Below, piece by piece: positions 45,849 through 54,554 of a DNA stretch of 64,000 nt. Position 1 is the first letter of the stretch. Every line of letters begins with the position of its first letter. The notes beneath the pieces were generated by a model. That model had not been told where the DNA came from and did no database searches. It was given only the letters and a program-made list of their open reading frames with translations. The DNA lies in assembly GCA_036382855.1 (NCBI GenBank), contig DASVPO010000011.1, forward strand, positions 1-64,000, given 5' to 3'. The position numbers and the translations under genes were made by a program. The DNA is from DASVTR01 sp036382855. Its GTDB lineage: Bacteria > Acidobacteriota > Blastocatellia > Pyrinomonadales > Pyrinomonadaceae.

Positions 45849-46712
45849 TTACCAGATGCCTTCTGCGTCTGAAGCAACTGGCCGTCGCTGCACGGGACGT
45901 TCCAGAAAACTCTGTGAGCCGAAGACGACGCGCTCCAGAGAGACAGAGCGCATCGCGCCCTGCCTATCATGCAGTAGAATCCTGACGGGCTGCGAAGAGA
46001 CACGCAGGAGCGTAGCAGCATCCTCTTCATTAGTAGGGCTTGCGGTAGTGTTTGCAGTCGCAGTTGGTCTCACGGGCGTCAGGACCGTCGGATTGCTACG
46101 CAGCGCAAAGTCGTTGCTGATGATAGGGGAGCGCTCTGCTTTATGTGGAGCATCGCGACGAGACGCTTGCGCGGGCGTCAGCTTTCCGGCGCTGCGGCCT
46201 GCCTGAGAAACTACCTCGCCTGTACGCGAAGGATTGGTATTCTCCGCAACGGGCGCTGCTTCCTTGTTCTGAGAATTGTTAGCTAACTGCCCGGAATTAT
46301 TCGCGTTCTGCTCTGCCTGTCTCTTGTTCTCGCCAGTCGTCGCCGCTTGCTGCGTAGTTGCCGGATTAGTGGCGGGCGCGGATTGAGTTTGCCTGTAGAT
46401 GATGGCCGCCGTAATCAGTAGCGCGAAGGAGGCCGCCACCGTGATAGCTTTCAGACCCGGAGCAAAGCGGTTGCGATGAAACGAATGGCCTTCTGCACTT
46501 TTCGCTGCGGCGAGGCGGGCGCGCAGGCGAAAGTCGAAGTCGGGCGGAGCAGTGATTGTGCCGAGGCTGCCGATTAATTGTCTGAGCGAAAGCCGTTCGG
46601 ACTGGAAGCTGCGGCAGGCCGTGCACGAGTTGAGATGCGCCTGCGCTTGTGCGCCCGGCTGCTCGCCCGCGTTCAACGTTTCAAACTCTTGACGAAATAG
46701 TTTGCAGTCCAT
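45849..46712 (-). CDS. Anti-sigma factor (zinc-finger type) with membrane helix
   Basis: 287 residues. The N-terminal zf-HC2 motif HLNSCTACRSF (H-x3-C-x2-C) is the anti-sigma zinc-binding signature. A membrane helix follows at about 92-112 (AITVAASFALLITAAIIY), after which the protein is a long, Gln/Asn/Ala-rich periplasmic region. It sits immediately downstream of an ECF sigma factor (gap 21 bp) and upstream of the PDZ protein, as expected for a membrane-anchored regulator of that sigma factor. AGAGG precedes the ATG. Confidence 0.86.
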   Translation of the reverse strand: MDCKLFRQEFETLNAGEQPGAQAQAHLNSCTACRSFQSERLSLRQLIGSLGTITAPPDFDFRLRARLAAAKSAEGHSFHRNRFAPGLKAITVAASFALLITAAIIYRQTQSAPATNPATTQQAATTGENKRQAEQNANNSGQLANNSQNKEAAPVAENTNPSRTGEVVSQAGRSAGKLTPAQASRRDAPHKAERSPIISNDFALRSNPTVLTPVRPTATANTTASPTNEEDAATLLRVSSQPVRILLHDRQGAMRSVSLERVVFGSQSFLERPVQRRPVASDAEGIW

Positions 46713-46733
46713 TTTCTAACCTCTTTAACCTGA

Positions 46734-47378
46734 CTATAGATATATCTTCAGCTTGTCGCGCAGGAAACCGCGAGCGCGGCTGATGCGCGACTTGATTGTG
46801 CCTTCGCTCGTCTCAAGGATACGCGCTATCTCTTCGTAGCTCTTGCCCTCCACATCGCGCAGGACGAGCGGAGCGCGATATTTTTCCGGCAGCGTCGTGA
46901 TGGCGCGGGCGACAGCGTTGCGGCGCTCTGCATCAACCAGTTCGGCGTCTTGCAGCGGGCGCACGTCAGGCGGATTAAACTCGCGCTCTTCCGCGCCTTC
47001 GGTTGCGCCGAAAAACCCTGTCAGCGAAATGAGCTTGCGTCGCTTGCGCTTGCGCAACTCGCTGATGGCGAGATTCGTCGCAATCCTGTAGATGTAGGTC
47101 GAGAAGGCATAGCTCGAATGATAACGCTCTGCCGCCTGATAGACTCTGACGAAAGTCTCCTGAGCCAGATCAACTGCGCCGTCGTAGTCGTTCGTCATAC
47201 GGTAAATGTAGCTCGTAATCTGGTTGCGGTAGCGCGCGACCAGTTCGGCAAACGCCTCCTCATTGCCCGTGCGCGTGGCCTCTAAGAGTGCATGGTCTGT
47301 TGGGGGTTCGTCGGCCACGACCGCTCTCTGCACAGCCGTGCCGTAACGCAACTCATCAATAGAGGTTAGCGTGCTCAT
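46734..47378 (-). CDS. ECF RNA polymerase sigma factor
   Basis: An extracytoplasmic-function sigma factor of 214 residues from ATG 47378 (GTG 47408 would add 10). Region 2 is seen as AFAELVARYRNQITSYIYRMTNDYDGAVDLAQETFVRVYQ, and region 4 as LPEKYRAPLVLRDVEGKSYEEIARILETSEGTIKSRISRAR. It is the first gene of a three-gene minus operon with an anti-sigma factor and a PDZ protein. Its own promoter was not recognised. The promoter type it recognises cannot be read here. Confidence 0.92.
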   Translation of the reverse strand: MSTLTSIDELRYGTAVQRAVVADEPPTDHALLEATRTGNEEAFAELVARYRNQITSYIYRMTNDYDGAVDLAQETFVRVYQAAERYHSSYAFSTYIYRIATNLAISELRKRKRRKLISLTGFFGATEGAEEREFNPPDVRPLQDAELVDAERRNAVARAITTLPEKYRAPLVLRDVEGKSYEEIARILETSEGTIKSRISRARGFLRDKLKIYL

Positions 47379-47538
47379 CAGGGCAGGAGGGCAACTCTGT
47401 GCGTCCACGTCAATGTTCGGACAGTTAAATTCAGGCTCAACTCCGGCGGCGACTGTGCCACGCGCTTACAGGCGATTATACACCCGCGAGCCGCGAGCGG
47501 CCGCAGTCTGCTACACGCTCGCCAGGGGGGAGAGTTCC

Positions 47539-47579
47539 AAAAAAGCGGCGGAGGAAGTGTTCAAGACTTCCTCCGCCGC
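47539..47579 (-). terminator. Intrinsic terminator after the secreted protein gene
   Basis: A perfect 14-bp stem, GCGGCGGAGGAAGT (47545-47558) with ACTTCCTCCGCCGC (47566-47579), and a 7-base loop. On the minus strand it is followed by TTTTTT, so it ends the minus-strand gene at 47609-48424. Confidence 0.88.
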
Positions 47580-47608
47580 CTGTTTCATGCGCGTTTGTGG
47601 TCTGGATT

Positions 47609-48424
47609 TTACGGCCTCTGCGCGGGCGCGGCCTGCGGAGCTTCCGGGTTCTGGAAGAGCGAGTCTTCTAACCTGAGGCCGTAAGTGATGGTCAGGACGC
47701 GCGCTTCCTGCGTTTGCCGTCCGTCTTCGAAGAGGACGGAGCGGTAGGGCACGAGCGTATTCTGCGCATACTTGTAGTCGAAAAACTGTCGCTTGTATTT
47801 AACGGGCGTGCCGCCTTCGGTGGCGGGCGCTTCGTATTCGAGCCAGAGGACTCTGAAGAGCTTGGCGCTGACGGCGTAGCGCGTCTTGCGTTTCTCCTTG
47901 TCCGTGACTTCGAGCGTGTAGAAATCAATCCCCTTCTGCTTATCCTTGCCGAGCAGCGCGAGGGTCGAGCCGTTCTCCTTGTAACGCAGCAAGGCGTCGA
48001 GGCTGTGCCATGCAGAGGAGAGAAACTCTGTGGCCGTATCGAAGCGTGGCGTAAAAAACGCGCCGTTGAGAAGACCCCATGTTTTCCCGTCGCCGTAGAT
48101 TAAGGAGTATTCCAGATTCGGTGTCTTCTGGTCTAAGCGGATGCGGTCTTTGGAAGAGTCTGCGCCGCGTATGAAGCGGCGTTGATAGGTGGCCTCTTCC
48201 GTGCGGCCGTCGTCGGCGATGCGCGTGAGTTTGCCGTTTTCCAGACCGTTGCGGCGGATCTGCTCAAGTCTTTCGCGCGAACCGAAGACGAGAATCACTG
48301 TCTCGGCTATCTGCTCGGCGGTGTAATTCTTACTGTCCTGCGCGGCCCGGACCTGTGCGGGGAGCGCGAAGGCGGAGGCCAGCAGCGCCAGAATGAGGGC
48401 AAGATTAATGAAGCGTCGGAACAC
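47609..48424 (-). CDS. Secreted protein of unknown function
   Basis: 271 residues with a signal peptide (about 8-28, NLALILALLASAFALPAQVRA). The body is hydrophilic with alternating beta-type segments (VGRGADSSKDRIRLDQKTPNLEYSL-like, YTLEVTDKEKRKTRYAVSAKLFRVLWLEYE), similar in feel to periplasmic lipid- or lipoprotein-binding folds, but no family can be fixed. The start is GTG with AAGGAG eleven bases upstream. It has its own strong terminator. A plus-strand ATP-grasp gene lies divergently upstream. Confidence 0.75.
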   Translation of the reverse strand: MFRRFINLALILALLASAFALPAQVRAAQDSKNYTAEQIAETVILVFGSRERLEQIRRNGLENGKLTRIADDGRTEEATYQRRFIRGADSSKDRIRLDQKTPNLEYSLIYGDGKTWGLLNGAFFTPRFDTATEFLSSAWHSLDALLRYKENGSTLALLGKDKQKGIDFYTLEVTDKEKRKTRYAVSAKLFRVLWLEYEAPATEGGTPVKYKRQFFDYKYAQNTLVPYRSVLFEDGRQTQEARVLTITYGLRLEDSLFQNPEAPQAAPAQRP

Positions 48425-48613
48425 GAAAAATTAGACTCCTTAAAAGTGGCTGTTGATTACTTTCTTGAACGGCGTGTCAGGGAAAGCGGGCCATTCGGAT
48501 GCGTGAATTGTAACACAGCGCTTTGAAAATCAGGCCCGCGAGGGCGCGCGTTACGCCCAACGGGAGCAAATGTTATGGATGCGCCGCGCAGGCTCACGGA
48601 TGCCCCTCGCGCG

Positions 48614-48643
48614 TTGACAATGCGAGGCTCTGGCTTGTAGAGT
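48614..48643 (+). promoter_or_regulatory. Promoter for the ATP-grasp gene
   Basis: TTGACA (48614-48619), an 18-bp spacer and TAGAGT (48638-48643). Transcription would begin about 110 nt before the ATG at 48761. The remaining 330-bp intergenic region shows no other feature. Confidence 0.55.
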
Positions 48644-48760
48644 GCTCGGTTTCTTAATGGCTTGAACAGTGGACAAAGCGAGGGGACGAAGGCTTGAGAG
48701 GCATCTTCTGCCGCCCTTGTTTGCCGTGTTACGATTATTTCCGAAAGGACAGTGAAAGTT

Positions 48761-49972
48761 ATGAATAAAGTGGGCATTCTGGTCGGCCGCGAGCAGTCGT
48801 TTCCAGAAGCACTTATCGAGAGCATTAACAAGCGGGGCGGCGGCGAGACCGTGGCGGAGTTTGTCAAAGTCGGTGGCCTGCGCTACGACTACACGCGCGA
48901 GTACGACCTGATTATTGACCGCATCTCGCACGAGATACCGTTCTATCGTGCCTTTATGAAGCGTGCTGCTCTGGAAGGCACGATTATCATCAACAACCCT
49001 TTCTGGTGGTCTGCCGACGACAAATTCTTCAACTACTCGCTTGCGCCCAAGCTCGGCGTCGCGATTCCGAAGACCGTGCTGCTCCCGCAGAAGGACTACA
49101 TCAAAGGTGTGACGAGCGAGAGCCTGCGCAATCTTGAATTTCCGCTTGACTGGGAAGGCATCGTCGAATACGTAGGGCTGCCAGCCTTCCTCAAGCCCTT
49201 CGACGGCGGCGGCTGGAAGAACGTCTCGAAGATTAACTCGCTGGAAGAACTCTGGTACGAGTATGACCAGACGGGAACGCTCTGCATGACCTTGCAGGAG
49301 GGCATAGAGTTTGACCAGTTCGTGCGCTGCTACTGCATAGGGCAGGAAGACGTGATGATTATGCCCTACGACCCGCGCAAGGCTTATCTTTCGGGCGAGC
49401 AGTACATCAACGACCCCAACTACCTGACGACCGAACTGGCGCAACGCATCGGAGACGACGTGCGGAAGATCTGCCGCGCCCTCGGCTACGACATCAACAC
49501 CGTCGAGTTTGCCATCAAGGACGGCATCCCTTACGCGATTGACTTTATGAATCCAGCGCCCGATGCAGACCTTCATTCGGTCGGAGAGTTTTATCATCGC
49601 TGGGTGACGGACGCCGTGACAGACCTCGTTTTCCGTCGCCTTGCAGAGCCCCGCGAGCGCCCGCGCTATCGCTGGGACGCTTTCTTAAATCCTGAGCCGC
49701 AGCGCGCCCTCTCGGCCGTCGCATCGGCCGCCGAACAGGCAGCGCGCACCATAGTGCCCGCGCCCGTGCGCGAGTTCGGAGCTGAAGTCGTCACAGGCGC
49801 AACCGAGCTTGTCACAGACGCCGTCACAGCCGTCTCCGAAATCGTCGAATCCATCACCGAGCCAAAAGCCAGGAAGGCCAGAACGACCACCAGGAAAGAG
49901 AACGGCTCAACAACCGCCGCCAAGCCTACGACGAAGAAAGCCCCTGCTTCACGCGCCAAGAAAGCAGAATAA
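48761..49972 (+). CDS. RimK-like ATP-grasp protein with a basic Lys/Ala-rich tail
   Basis: 403 residues from the ATG at 48761 (GTG 48752 is less well spaced from AAAGGA). The ATP-grasp core spans about 60-285: LGVAIPKTVLLPQKDYIKG, AFLKPFDGGGWKNVSKI (ATP-binding Lys and glycine loop), LQEGIEFDQFVRCYCIG and GIPYAIDFMNPAPDADL (metal ligands). After about 320 it changes to an Ala/Thr/Val helix and then a Lys/Arg/Ala/Thr-rich, histone-H1-like tail ending PASRAKKAE. It should ligate a carboxylate to an amine; substrate unknown. It has its own promoter and terminator. Confidence 0.82.
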   Translation: MNKVGILVGREQSFPEALIESINKRGGGETVAEFVKVGGLRYDYTREYDLIIDRISHEIPFYRAFMKRAALEGTIIINNPFWWSADDKFFNYSLAPKLGVAIPKTVLLPQKDYIKGVTSESLRNLEFPLDWEGIVEYVGLPAFLKPFDGGGWKNVSKINSLEELWYEYDQTGTLCMTLQEGIEFDQFVRCYCIGQEDVMIMPYDPRKAYLSGEQYINDPNYLTTELAQRIGDDVRKICRALGYDINTVEFAIKDGIPYAIDFMNPAPDADLHSVGEFYHRWVTDAVTDLVFRRLAEPRERPRYRWDAFLNPEPQRALSAVASAAEQAARTIVPAPVREFGAEVVTGATELVTDAVTAVSEIVESITEPKARKARTTTRKENGSTTAAKPTTKKAPASRAKKAE

Positions 49973-49993
49973 AAAGCTTCAAGGCAAAAGTAA

Positions 49994-50035
49994 GGGAAGC
50001 CTGTTTTATTAAACGGGCTTCCCCTTTCTTTTTAC
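49994..50035 (+). terminator. Intrinsic terminator after the ATP-grasp gene
   Basis: A 12-bp stem, GGGAAGCCTGTT (49994-50005) with AACGGGCTTCCC (50012-50023), with one G-U pair, is followed by CTTTCTTTTT, ending about 60 bp past the stop. Confidence 0.88.
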
Positions 50036-50210
50036 CTTACAAGTTGAATGTCCGCAGCAGCGGACGGTCTAACAACTCATTCAACGCAGACGCCTCGATA
50101 GCTTCCCTTTCATTGTTGTTTGGTCTCTTCACCTTGACTGCTTTATGCTTCGCGCGGTTTAATTCCGAGAGTCAGGTTGCTTTGCCATTATAGCGGTTAA
50201 ATTTCAGGCC

Positions 50211-50495
50211 ATGGCTAAATTAACAAGATACGAAGAACTCGCCCTTGCAGCATTGTTGAAATGTCGTCTGCGTGGTGAGGCTGAAATCAATTTCGTCAAT
50301 GGCATGATGAAGAAGATTACCGCACAGGAATTGGATTCCGTTCCACACACACAGCGGGTAGCACTCTGGAGCATCCTGTCTGAGCATAAGGATGAAATCA
50401 ACGACCTCACGCTGCTTGAAATCTTAGAGCAGATTGAAACTTACCGAGACTCGATAGCTTATGTAGTGCGCAGCGAATGCTTGAAACATACCTAA
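50211..50495 (+). CDS. Unknown 94-residue protein
   Basis: A small, mostly helical acidic protein (LTRYEELALAALLKCRLRGEAEINFVNGMMKKI; EINDLTLLEILEQIETYRDSIAYV). AT-richer than its surroundings. No family recognised. It is flanked by short minus-strand ORF remnants that resemble each other in their last codons. No SD and only a poor promoter are visible. It may be part of a small inserted segment. Confidence 0.5.
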   Translation: MAKLTRYEELALAALLKCRLRGEAEINFVNGMMKKITAQELDSVPHTQRVALWSILSEHKDEINDLTLLEILEQIETYRDSIAYVVRSECLKHT

Positions 50496-50624
50496 GTGTC
50501 ACAAGCGATAATCAATTCCTGTTGCTCGATTCTATGAACGGGTAGCTCAGTAACTCATCCAACCCGACCACAGTCAGCCTTGCCTTTCATCAATCATTGC
50601 CAGTACAGCTTATCGCTGCTTTGC

Positions 50625-52061
50625 TCACTCGCTAAGCCGTACTTTGCTTCGGTGGGCCAGAAGGCGGTTGACGAGGGCGACCGAGAGCCATGCGATAACG
50701 GCCGAGGATGAGAGCGACCAGCCGATTGATTCTATCGCGGGGTCAATGGATGGGCCGACGAGCGCGACCAGAATTCCCGTGAAGGTGACGCGGGTAGCGA
50801 TGCGGCGTGCCTGATAGAGGTGTTGCAGCCAGTTGATGCGGCGCAGTTCGGTGGCTAAGTATTCGTCGTCGTCGTTTAAGCGCGTGTAGTAGGCTGCCTC
50901 GCGGCGGGCGAAGCGGGTGAGGGCTTCATCGGGCGCGATGCGGACGGCCGCGTCGTAGTGGTGTATGACGTGTGCGAGTTTGCCGTTGCGGAGCGAAAGC
51001 TCTGCCAGACCGATTTCGGCGCGGAAGGAGCGTGGGTCCAGTTCGAGCGCGCGGCGGAAGTGCTTGGAGGCGGATTCCATCTCGCCAAACTCGAAGAAGC
51101 TTTCTCCAATGCGTGTCAGCAGCAGGGCGTTGTCCGCGCCGCGGCGTGCAGCCAGACGCAGGCTCGCACGCGCACGCGCCAGCAGCCGTGCGTCGCTGAC
51201 GGCGCTCGCCTGTGAGCGCAGGAAACGTGCAAACTCGTAGACCAGCCAGCCATCGCGCGGCATCACCAGCAGAGCACGACGGAAAGCTTCGGCCGCTTCA
51301 CGCAAGCGCCCTGCGGCGCGCAACTCGTTTGCAGCACGACGCAGCAGGCGTCCGCGTTCAAAGTCTGTCGAACGGCGCAGCTCCTTGAGTGTGCGTTGAT
51401 GACGGACGTGCTTGCGCGCGTTGTGCTGCAAATCTGCGGTCGCGTTGTCGAGCACGTCTGTTGAAGCGAGGCGCAGGTAGTTGAGCGTGATGCTCAGGGT
51501 TTGCGGTGACGCTAAGTAGTTGCGTAGTTCGCTTGAGCGCGCGTCCAGTTTTTCGTCCGCGAGCAGCGGGAACAGCACGCGCACCATGCGGCGGTAGCTC
51601 TCACCGCCGGATGCGAAGACGAAGTTGATTCCCTTGCCTGTCACCTCGCTGCGATAGCGATAGCGCACGCGCCCGCCCCTGCGCAGCGTGCGCACGGCGT
51701 TTGTCTCGACGCGTTCCACATCTTCCGTATTAAGGATGAGCGAGCGACGCTGTATCAGTTTTTTGACGAACGGCACGACGCCGCGCCGCGAGAGTTGATG
51801 GCCGTCGAAGATGATGCGGTCTGTGAAGGCAAGGAGCGGTGTGACGAGCCAGGCGCAGGCAATCGTCAGCATCGCTTCAAGGTCAAGTTCCGCGCGAAGG
51901 AGCAGCAACGCGATGAAGGTCAAAGCGCTCGCCGCCGCCAAGTAGCCGCCGGGCGACACGCGAACGCTCGCAAGGCGCGTGCGGCGCACGGGCGCGTTTG
52001 CACGCACACCTGCCACCTCCGCCACCGCACCCGATACCTCCAAACGCGCCGTCTCGTTCAT
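50625..52061 (-). CDS. Membrane-associated TPR protein
   Basis: 478 residues. Two hydrophobic stretches near the N-terminus (about 40-80) are followed by a helix-rich region and TPR-type repeats (about 230-400; LLTRIGESFFEFGEMESASKHFRRALELDPRSF). Two helices near the C-terminus (about 425-470) end the protein. This suggests a membrane-anchored scaffold. The ATG overlaps the stop of the upstream YbcI-like gene in the ATGA form, so the two are translationally coupled. Specific function unknown. Confidence 0.75.
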   Translation of the reverse strand: MNETARLEVSGAVAEVAGVRANAPVRRTRLASVRVSPGGYLAAASALTFIALLLLRAELDLEAMLTIACAWLVTPLLAFTDRIIFDGHQLSRRGVVPFVKKLIQRRSLILNTEDVERVETNAVRTLRRGGRVRYRYRSEVTGKGINFVFASGGESYRRMVRVLFPLLADEKLDARSSELRNYLASPQTLSITLNYLRLASTDVLDNATADLQHNARKHVRHQRTLKELRRSTDFERGRLLRRAANELRAAGRLREAAEAFRRALLVMPRDGWLVYEFARFLRSQASAVSDARLLARARASLRLAARRGADNALLLTRIGESFFEFGEMESASKHFRRALELDPRSFRAEIGLAELSLRNGKLAHVIHHYDAAVRIAPDEALTRFARREAAYYTRLNDDDEYLATELRRINWLQHLYQARRIATRVTFTGILVALVGPSIDPAIESIGWSLSSSAVIAWLSVALVNRLLAHRSKVRLSE

Positions 52062-53230
52062 CTATCGCTCGTTTCTGTTGCTGCGCTCCCCTGCGGACAG
52101 GCGACTGGAACCTCAACTGCTGCGAAGCCGCCGCTGCGCCCGCCGCCCCTCGGTTCAGTGTAACGTAAGTCCGCGAATTGTACGATAGCCTGCGTCATGC
52201 AGTCGCCTTCGATGCGAACCACAGGAAAGCGCGCGAAGTCGAGCATCACGACGGCGCGCTCGTCCGTCGCAGCGCGTGCAGCCAAAGCTGCCTGCTCGTT
52301 TTCCGGCTTCGCGTAGCGCAAAGCATTCGCTTCGGTTATCGCGTTATCCTGACCGCCGACGCTCACGTTGTAGAGATAGGTCGCGCGGTCTGTCTCGGCC
52401 AGACAGCGCCAGCGCAGAGGGTTCGCCAGCGTCGGCATCGCCGCGACACGACGCACGCTCTCCCCACGCGCAGACGCCAGTTGATTCACAGCCACTTCCG
52501 CACGCCCCAGAGCATTGCGATGCAGAAGGGAGAGCGCGCCCCAGTAAATGAGTACGAAGAAGAGGGCTGCGTGGGCAAGGCGGCTGCCCCGGCGCGGCGC
52601 GAAATTAAACCAGCGTGCCAACGCAAGACAGGCGAGCGCTACAAACCAGACGACGCGAATCGTGGTCGCATTCTCAAGCCCCGCGTTTTCAAGGCGCGGG
52701 CTTAAGACCAGCAGCGATAAGGCCGCCGCGATGAAGCACCAGATACCCAAGCGCCACCAGTTGCGAGAGGTCAAGAGAAAGACCGCGCCGCCGAGCACAA
52801 TCCAAATCCATGGGTCAACAATAAAGACCAGATCGCCGTAAAACCAACGACCGCTCCATGGCAGAAAAGGGCGCACACCGTAGTTGTTCGTCCAATCCAG
52901 CAGCGGGTGGCTGAAGCTCACGACGATTGATGCCAGCAGTAGTCCAGCAAAGCGCACGCTTGGCTTTCGCTTGCGCAGGCGCGCAATCAGCCAGTCGCCG
53001 CAGTAGAAAAGAAGGGGCAGCAGGAAGGCGAGCAGGAGCGTGCCGACGATGGAATGTGTGATGCCGCGATGATGTTGCAGGTAGAACCAACGCCCGCCGA
53101 GTGTGGCTAGTATGTCGGAGTCGGGCGCATTGGCCGCCAGCACACACAGAGCAGTCGCACCCGGCGACAAACGCTCAAGCCCGGCCTTCGCAGCAGCCAG
53201 ACCGACGAGCGAATGCGTGAGATTGTCCAT
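52058..53230 (-). CDS. YbcI/YdjM-like membrane-bound metal-dependent hydrolase
   Basis: 390 residues. The N-terminus MDNLTHSLVGLAAAKAG and the motif HHRGITHSIVGTL, with AANAPDSDIL before it and SHPLLDW after, form the metal-ligand set of the DUF457 / membrane-bound metal-dependent hydrolase family. About seven membrane helices run to residue 245; a soluble C-terminal part (about 250-390) follows. Family members are linked to DNA-damage-induced or phospholipid-related roles, but the reaction is not established. It is first in a coupled pair with the TPR protein. Confidence 0.82.
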   Translation of the reverse strand: MDNLTHSLVGLAAAKAGLERLSPGATALCVLAANAPDSDILATLGGRWFYLQHHRGITHSIVGTLLLAFLLPLLFYCGDWLIARLRKRKPSVRFAGLLLASIVVSFSHPLLDWTNNYGVRPFLPWSGRWFYGDLVFIVDPWIWIVLGGAVFLLTSRNWWRLGIWCFIAAALSLLVLSPRLENAGLENATTIRVVWFVALACLALARWFNFAPRRGSRLAHAALFFVLIYWGALSLLHRNALGRAEVAVNQLASARGESVRRVAAMPTLANPLRWRCLAETDRATYLYNVSVGGQDNAITEANALRYAKPENEQAALAARAATDERAVVMLDFARFPVVRIEGDCMTQAIVQFADLRYTEPRGGGRSGGFAAVEVPVACPQGSAATETSDR

Positions 53231-53331
53231 ACTTGACTACGTTTTGAATCAGAGGCCGGAAGAAAGAAGAGACGAGAATAAGAGGAACGCTGAAGGCAGT
53301 CTCTTATCCTGTGTTCTGTAGTTCCGTCCTG

Positions 53332-54144
53332 TTAGGATTCCGACCCGGCGGGAGGCGTATCGGGCGTCAGTTGCGCGTAGCGCGCGGGGTCTATCTTTTC
53401 CAGCTTTTCTGCGGCCTGACGGGCGGCGGCGGGCTGCGGCAGCGGTTTGCCGTCCTTGTCTCTGGCCTTGCGCGCAGGCTCCACGATATTGAACAACAAC
53501 TCGGCCGCCTCCTTCTTCTTGCCTTGCTTCTCATAGACTGAGGCGAGGCGCAAGTTGGCCGTGTCGGCTGTGATGAGCGGGCTATTCATCTTCGCCAGTT
53601 CAGCGTAGAGCGCGGCGGCTTCGTCCAGCTTATTGTCCGCTTCCTTCGTCTGCGCGAGGGCGAATTTCGCCAGCATCGCAACTTCAGTTTCGCTGCTCTG
53701 CGTTAAGGTTTGCAGTTCGTTGATGGCCTTCGGGCGGTCAAGCTTCAACAGATTATTGGCTGCGAAGTAGCGTGCCATCTCGCGCGTCGAGCCGCTGTAC
53801 TTGGCCTCGACCTGCCGGAACTCTTCGACGGCGCGCTTGGCACGCTCCGTCTCGTTTGGAAAACTGATCTGCGTGTTACCTGCGACGGGTTGTTCGATGA
53901 CCGGGGCCTGCGCGATTTCGATGGCACGTCCGAGAGCCTGCCGCGCTTCGTCTGCCTTGCGGTTGCGCCAGGAGTTGAAAATCAGGAAGATTGCGCCGAG
54001 CGCGATGAGGGCGATGATGCCGTAGAGAATCGTCTTGCCTTTGCCTTCGAGGCGGTCGCCTGCGCGGTCCATGAGGGTCATCGTCGTATCACGAAAACGG
54101 TCGTGTTTAAGCTCGCGCGCGCGTTTCTTGTTGTATTTAGCCAC
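53332..54144 (-). CDS. TPR-like membrane protein (YfgM/BamD type)
   Basis: 270 residues from GTG 54144, which has AAGGA seven bases upstream; the longer open frame to 54573 crosses a promoter and is rejected. A cytoplasmic N-terminus (AKYNKKRARELKHDRFRDTT) is followed by one membrane helix (about 39-58, TILYGIIALIALGAIFLIF) and a helical repeat region (about 65-255), the layout of YfgM-like ancillary SecYEG/periplasmic chaperone partners. This assignment is inferred from topology only. TTGACA-N18-TAGAGT lies about 70 bp upstream. Confidence 0.8.
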   Translation of the reverse strand: MAKYNKKRARELKHDRFRDTTMTLMDRAGDRLEGKGKTILYGIIALIALGAIFLIFNSWRNRKADEARQALGRAIEIAQAPVIEQPVAGNTQISFPNETERAKRAVEEFRQVEAKYSGSTREMARYFAANNLLKLDRPKAINELQTLTQSSETEVAMLAKFALAQTKEADNKLDEAAALYAELAKMNSPLITADTANLRLASVYEKQGKKKEAAELLFNIVEPARKARDKDGKPLPQPAAARQAAEKLEKIDPARYAQLTPDTPPAGSES

Positions 54145-54212
54145 GTCTGTTCCTTTTGCAAGTGCCCACGGTCGGGGACGTTCATAAAGGTGGTATGATA
54201 AGCGAAAGGATA

Positions 54213-54242
54213 ACTCTAACGGTGGCCGCGAAAGCTTGTCAA
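54213..54242 (-). promoter_or_regulatory. Sigma-70 promoter for the TPR-like membrane protein gene
   Basis: On the minus strand TTGACA (54242-54237), an 18-bp spacer and TAGAGT (54218-54213) precede the GTG at 54144. The same -35/-10 pair with the same spacing occurs upstream of the ATP-grasp gene. Confidence 0.5.
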
Positions 54243-54465
54243 GCAGGCTTACAGGAACGTTTTTTGAGTCAGATGACGCGCAATCAGGCGAGCCTCCCGG
54301 CAGGCTCTCCCGGACATCCAAGCGTGCGCGGGCCGGAAGCCTGCGGGCGCGGCAATTTTTGCTTGAGCAGATAGTCTTAGCCTGTAGAATGGCGGCTCGC
54401 GGTGGTGGGCCGGGTCGGGAAGAACGTTGATGTTCAGTCTTTATTTGGGCGTGAAAGATTTTCCG

Positions 54466-54494
54466 GGAACAAACAGAGAACGAGCGGTGTCTAA
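54466..54494 (+). promoter_or_regulatory. RpoE-like (ECF) promoter for the sigma gene
   Basis: GGAACAA (54466-54472), a 16-bp spacer and GTCTAA (54489-54494). This is close to the E. coli sigma-E consensus GGAACTT-N16-GTCTAA. It lies about 60 bp before the ECF sigma gene at 54555, so positive autoregulation is likely. Confidence 0.6.
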
Positions 54495-54554
54495 GCCGGT
54501 AACTGTCCGGGAAGTGACAGCCTTTAAAAAGCTTCCCGCCGCTGGGGGACATGC

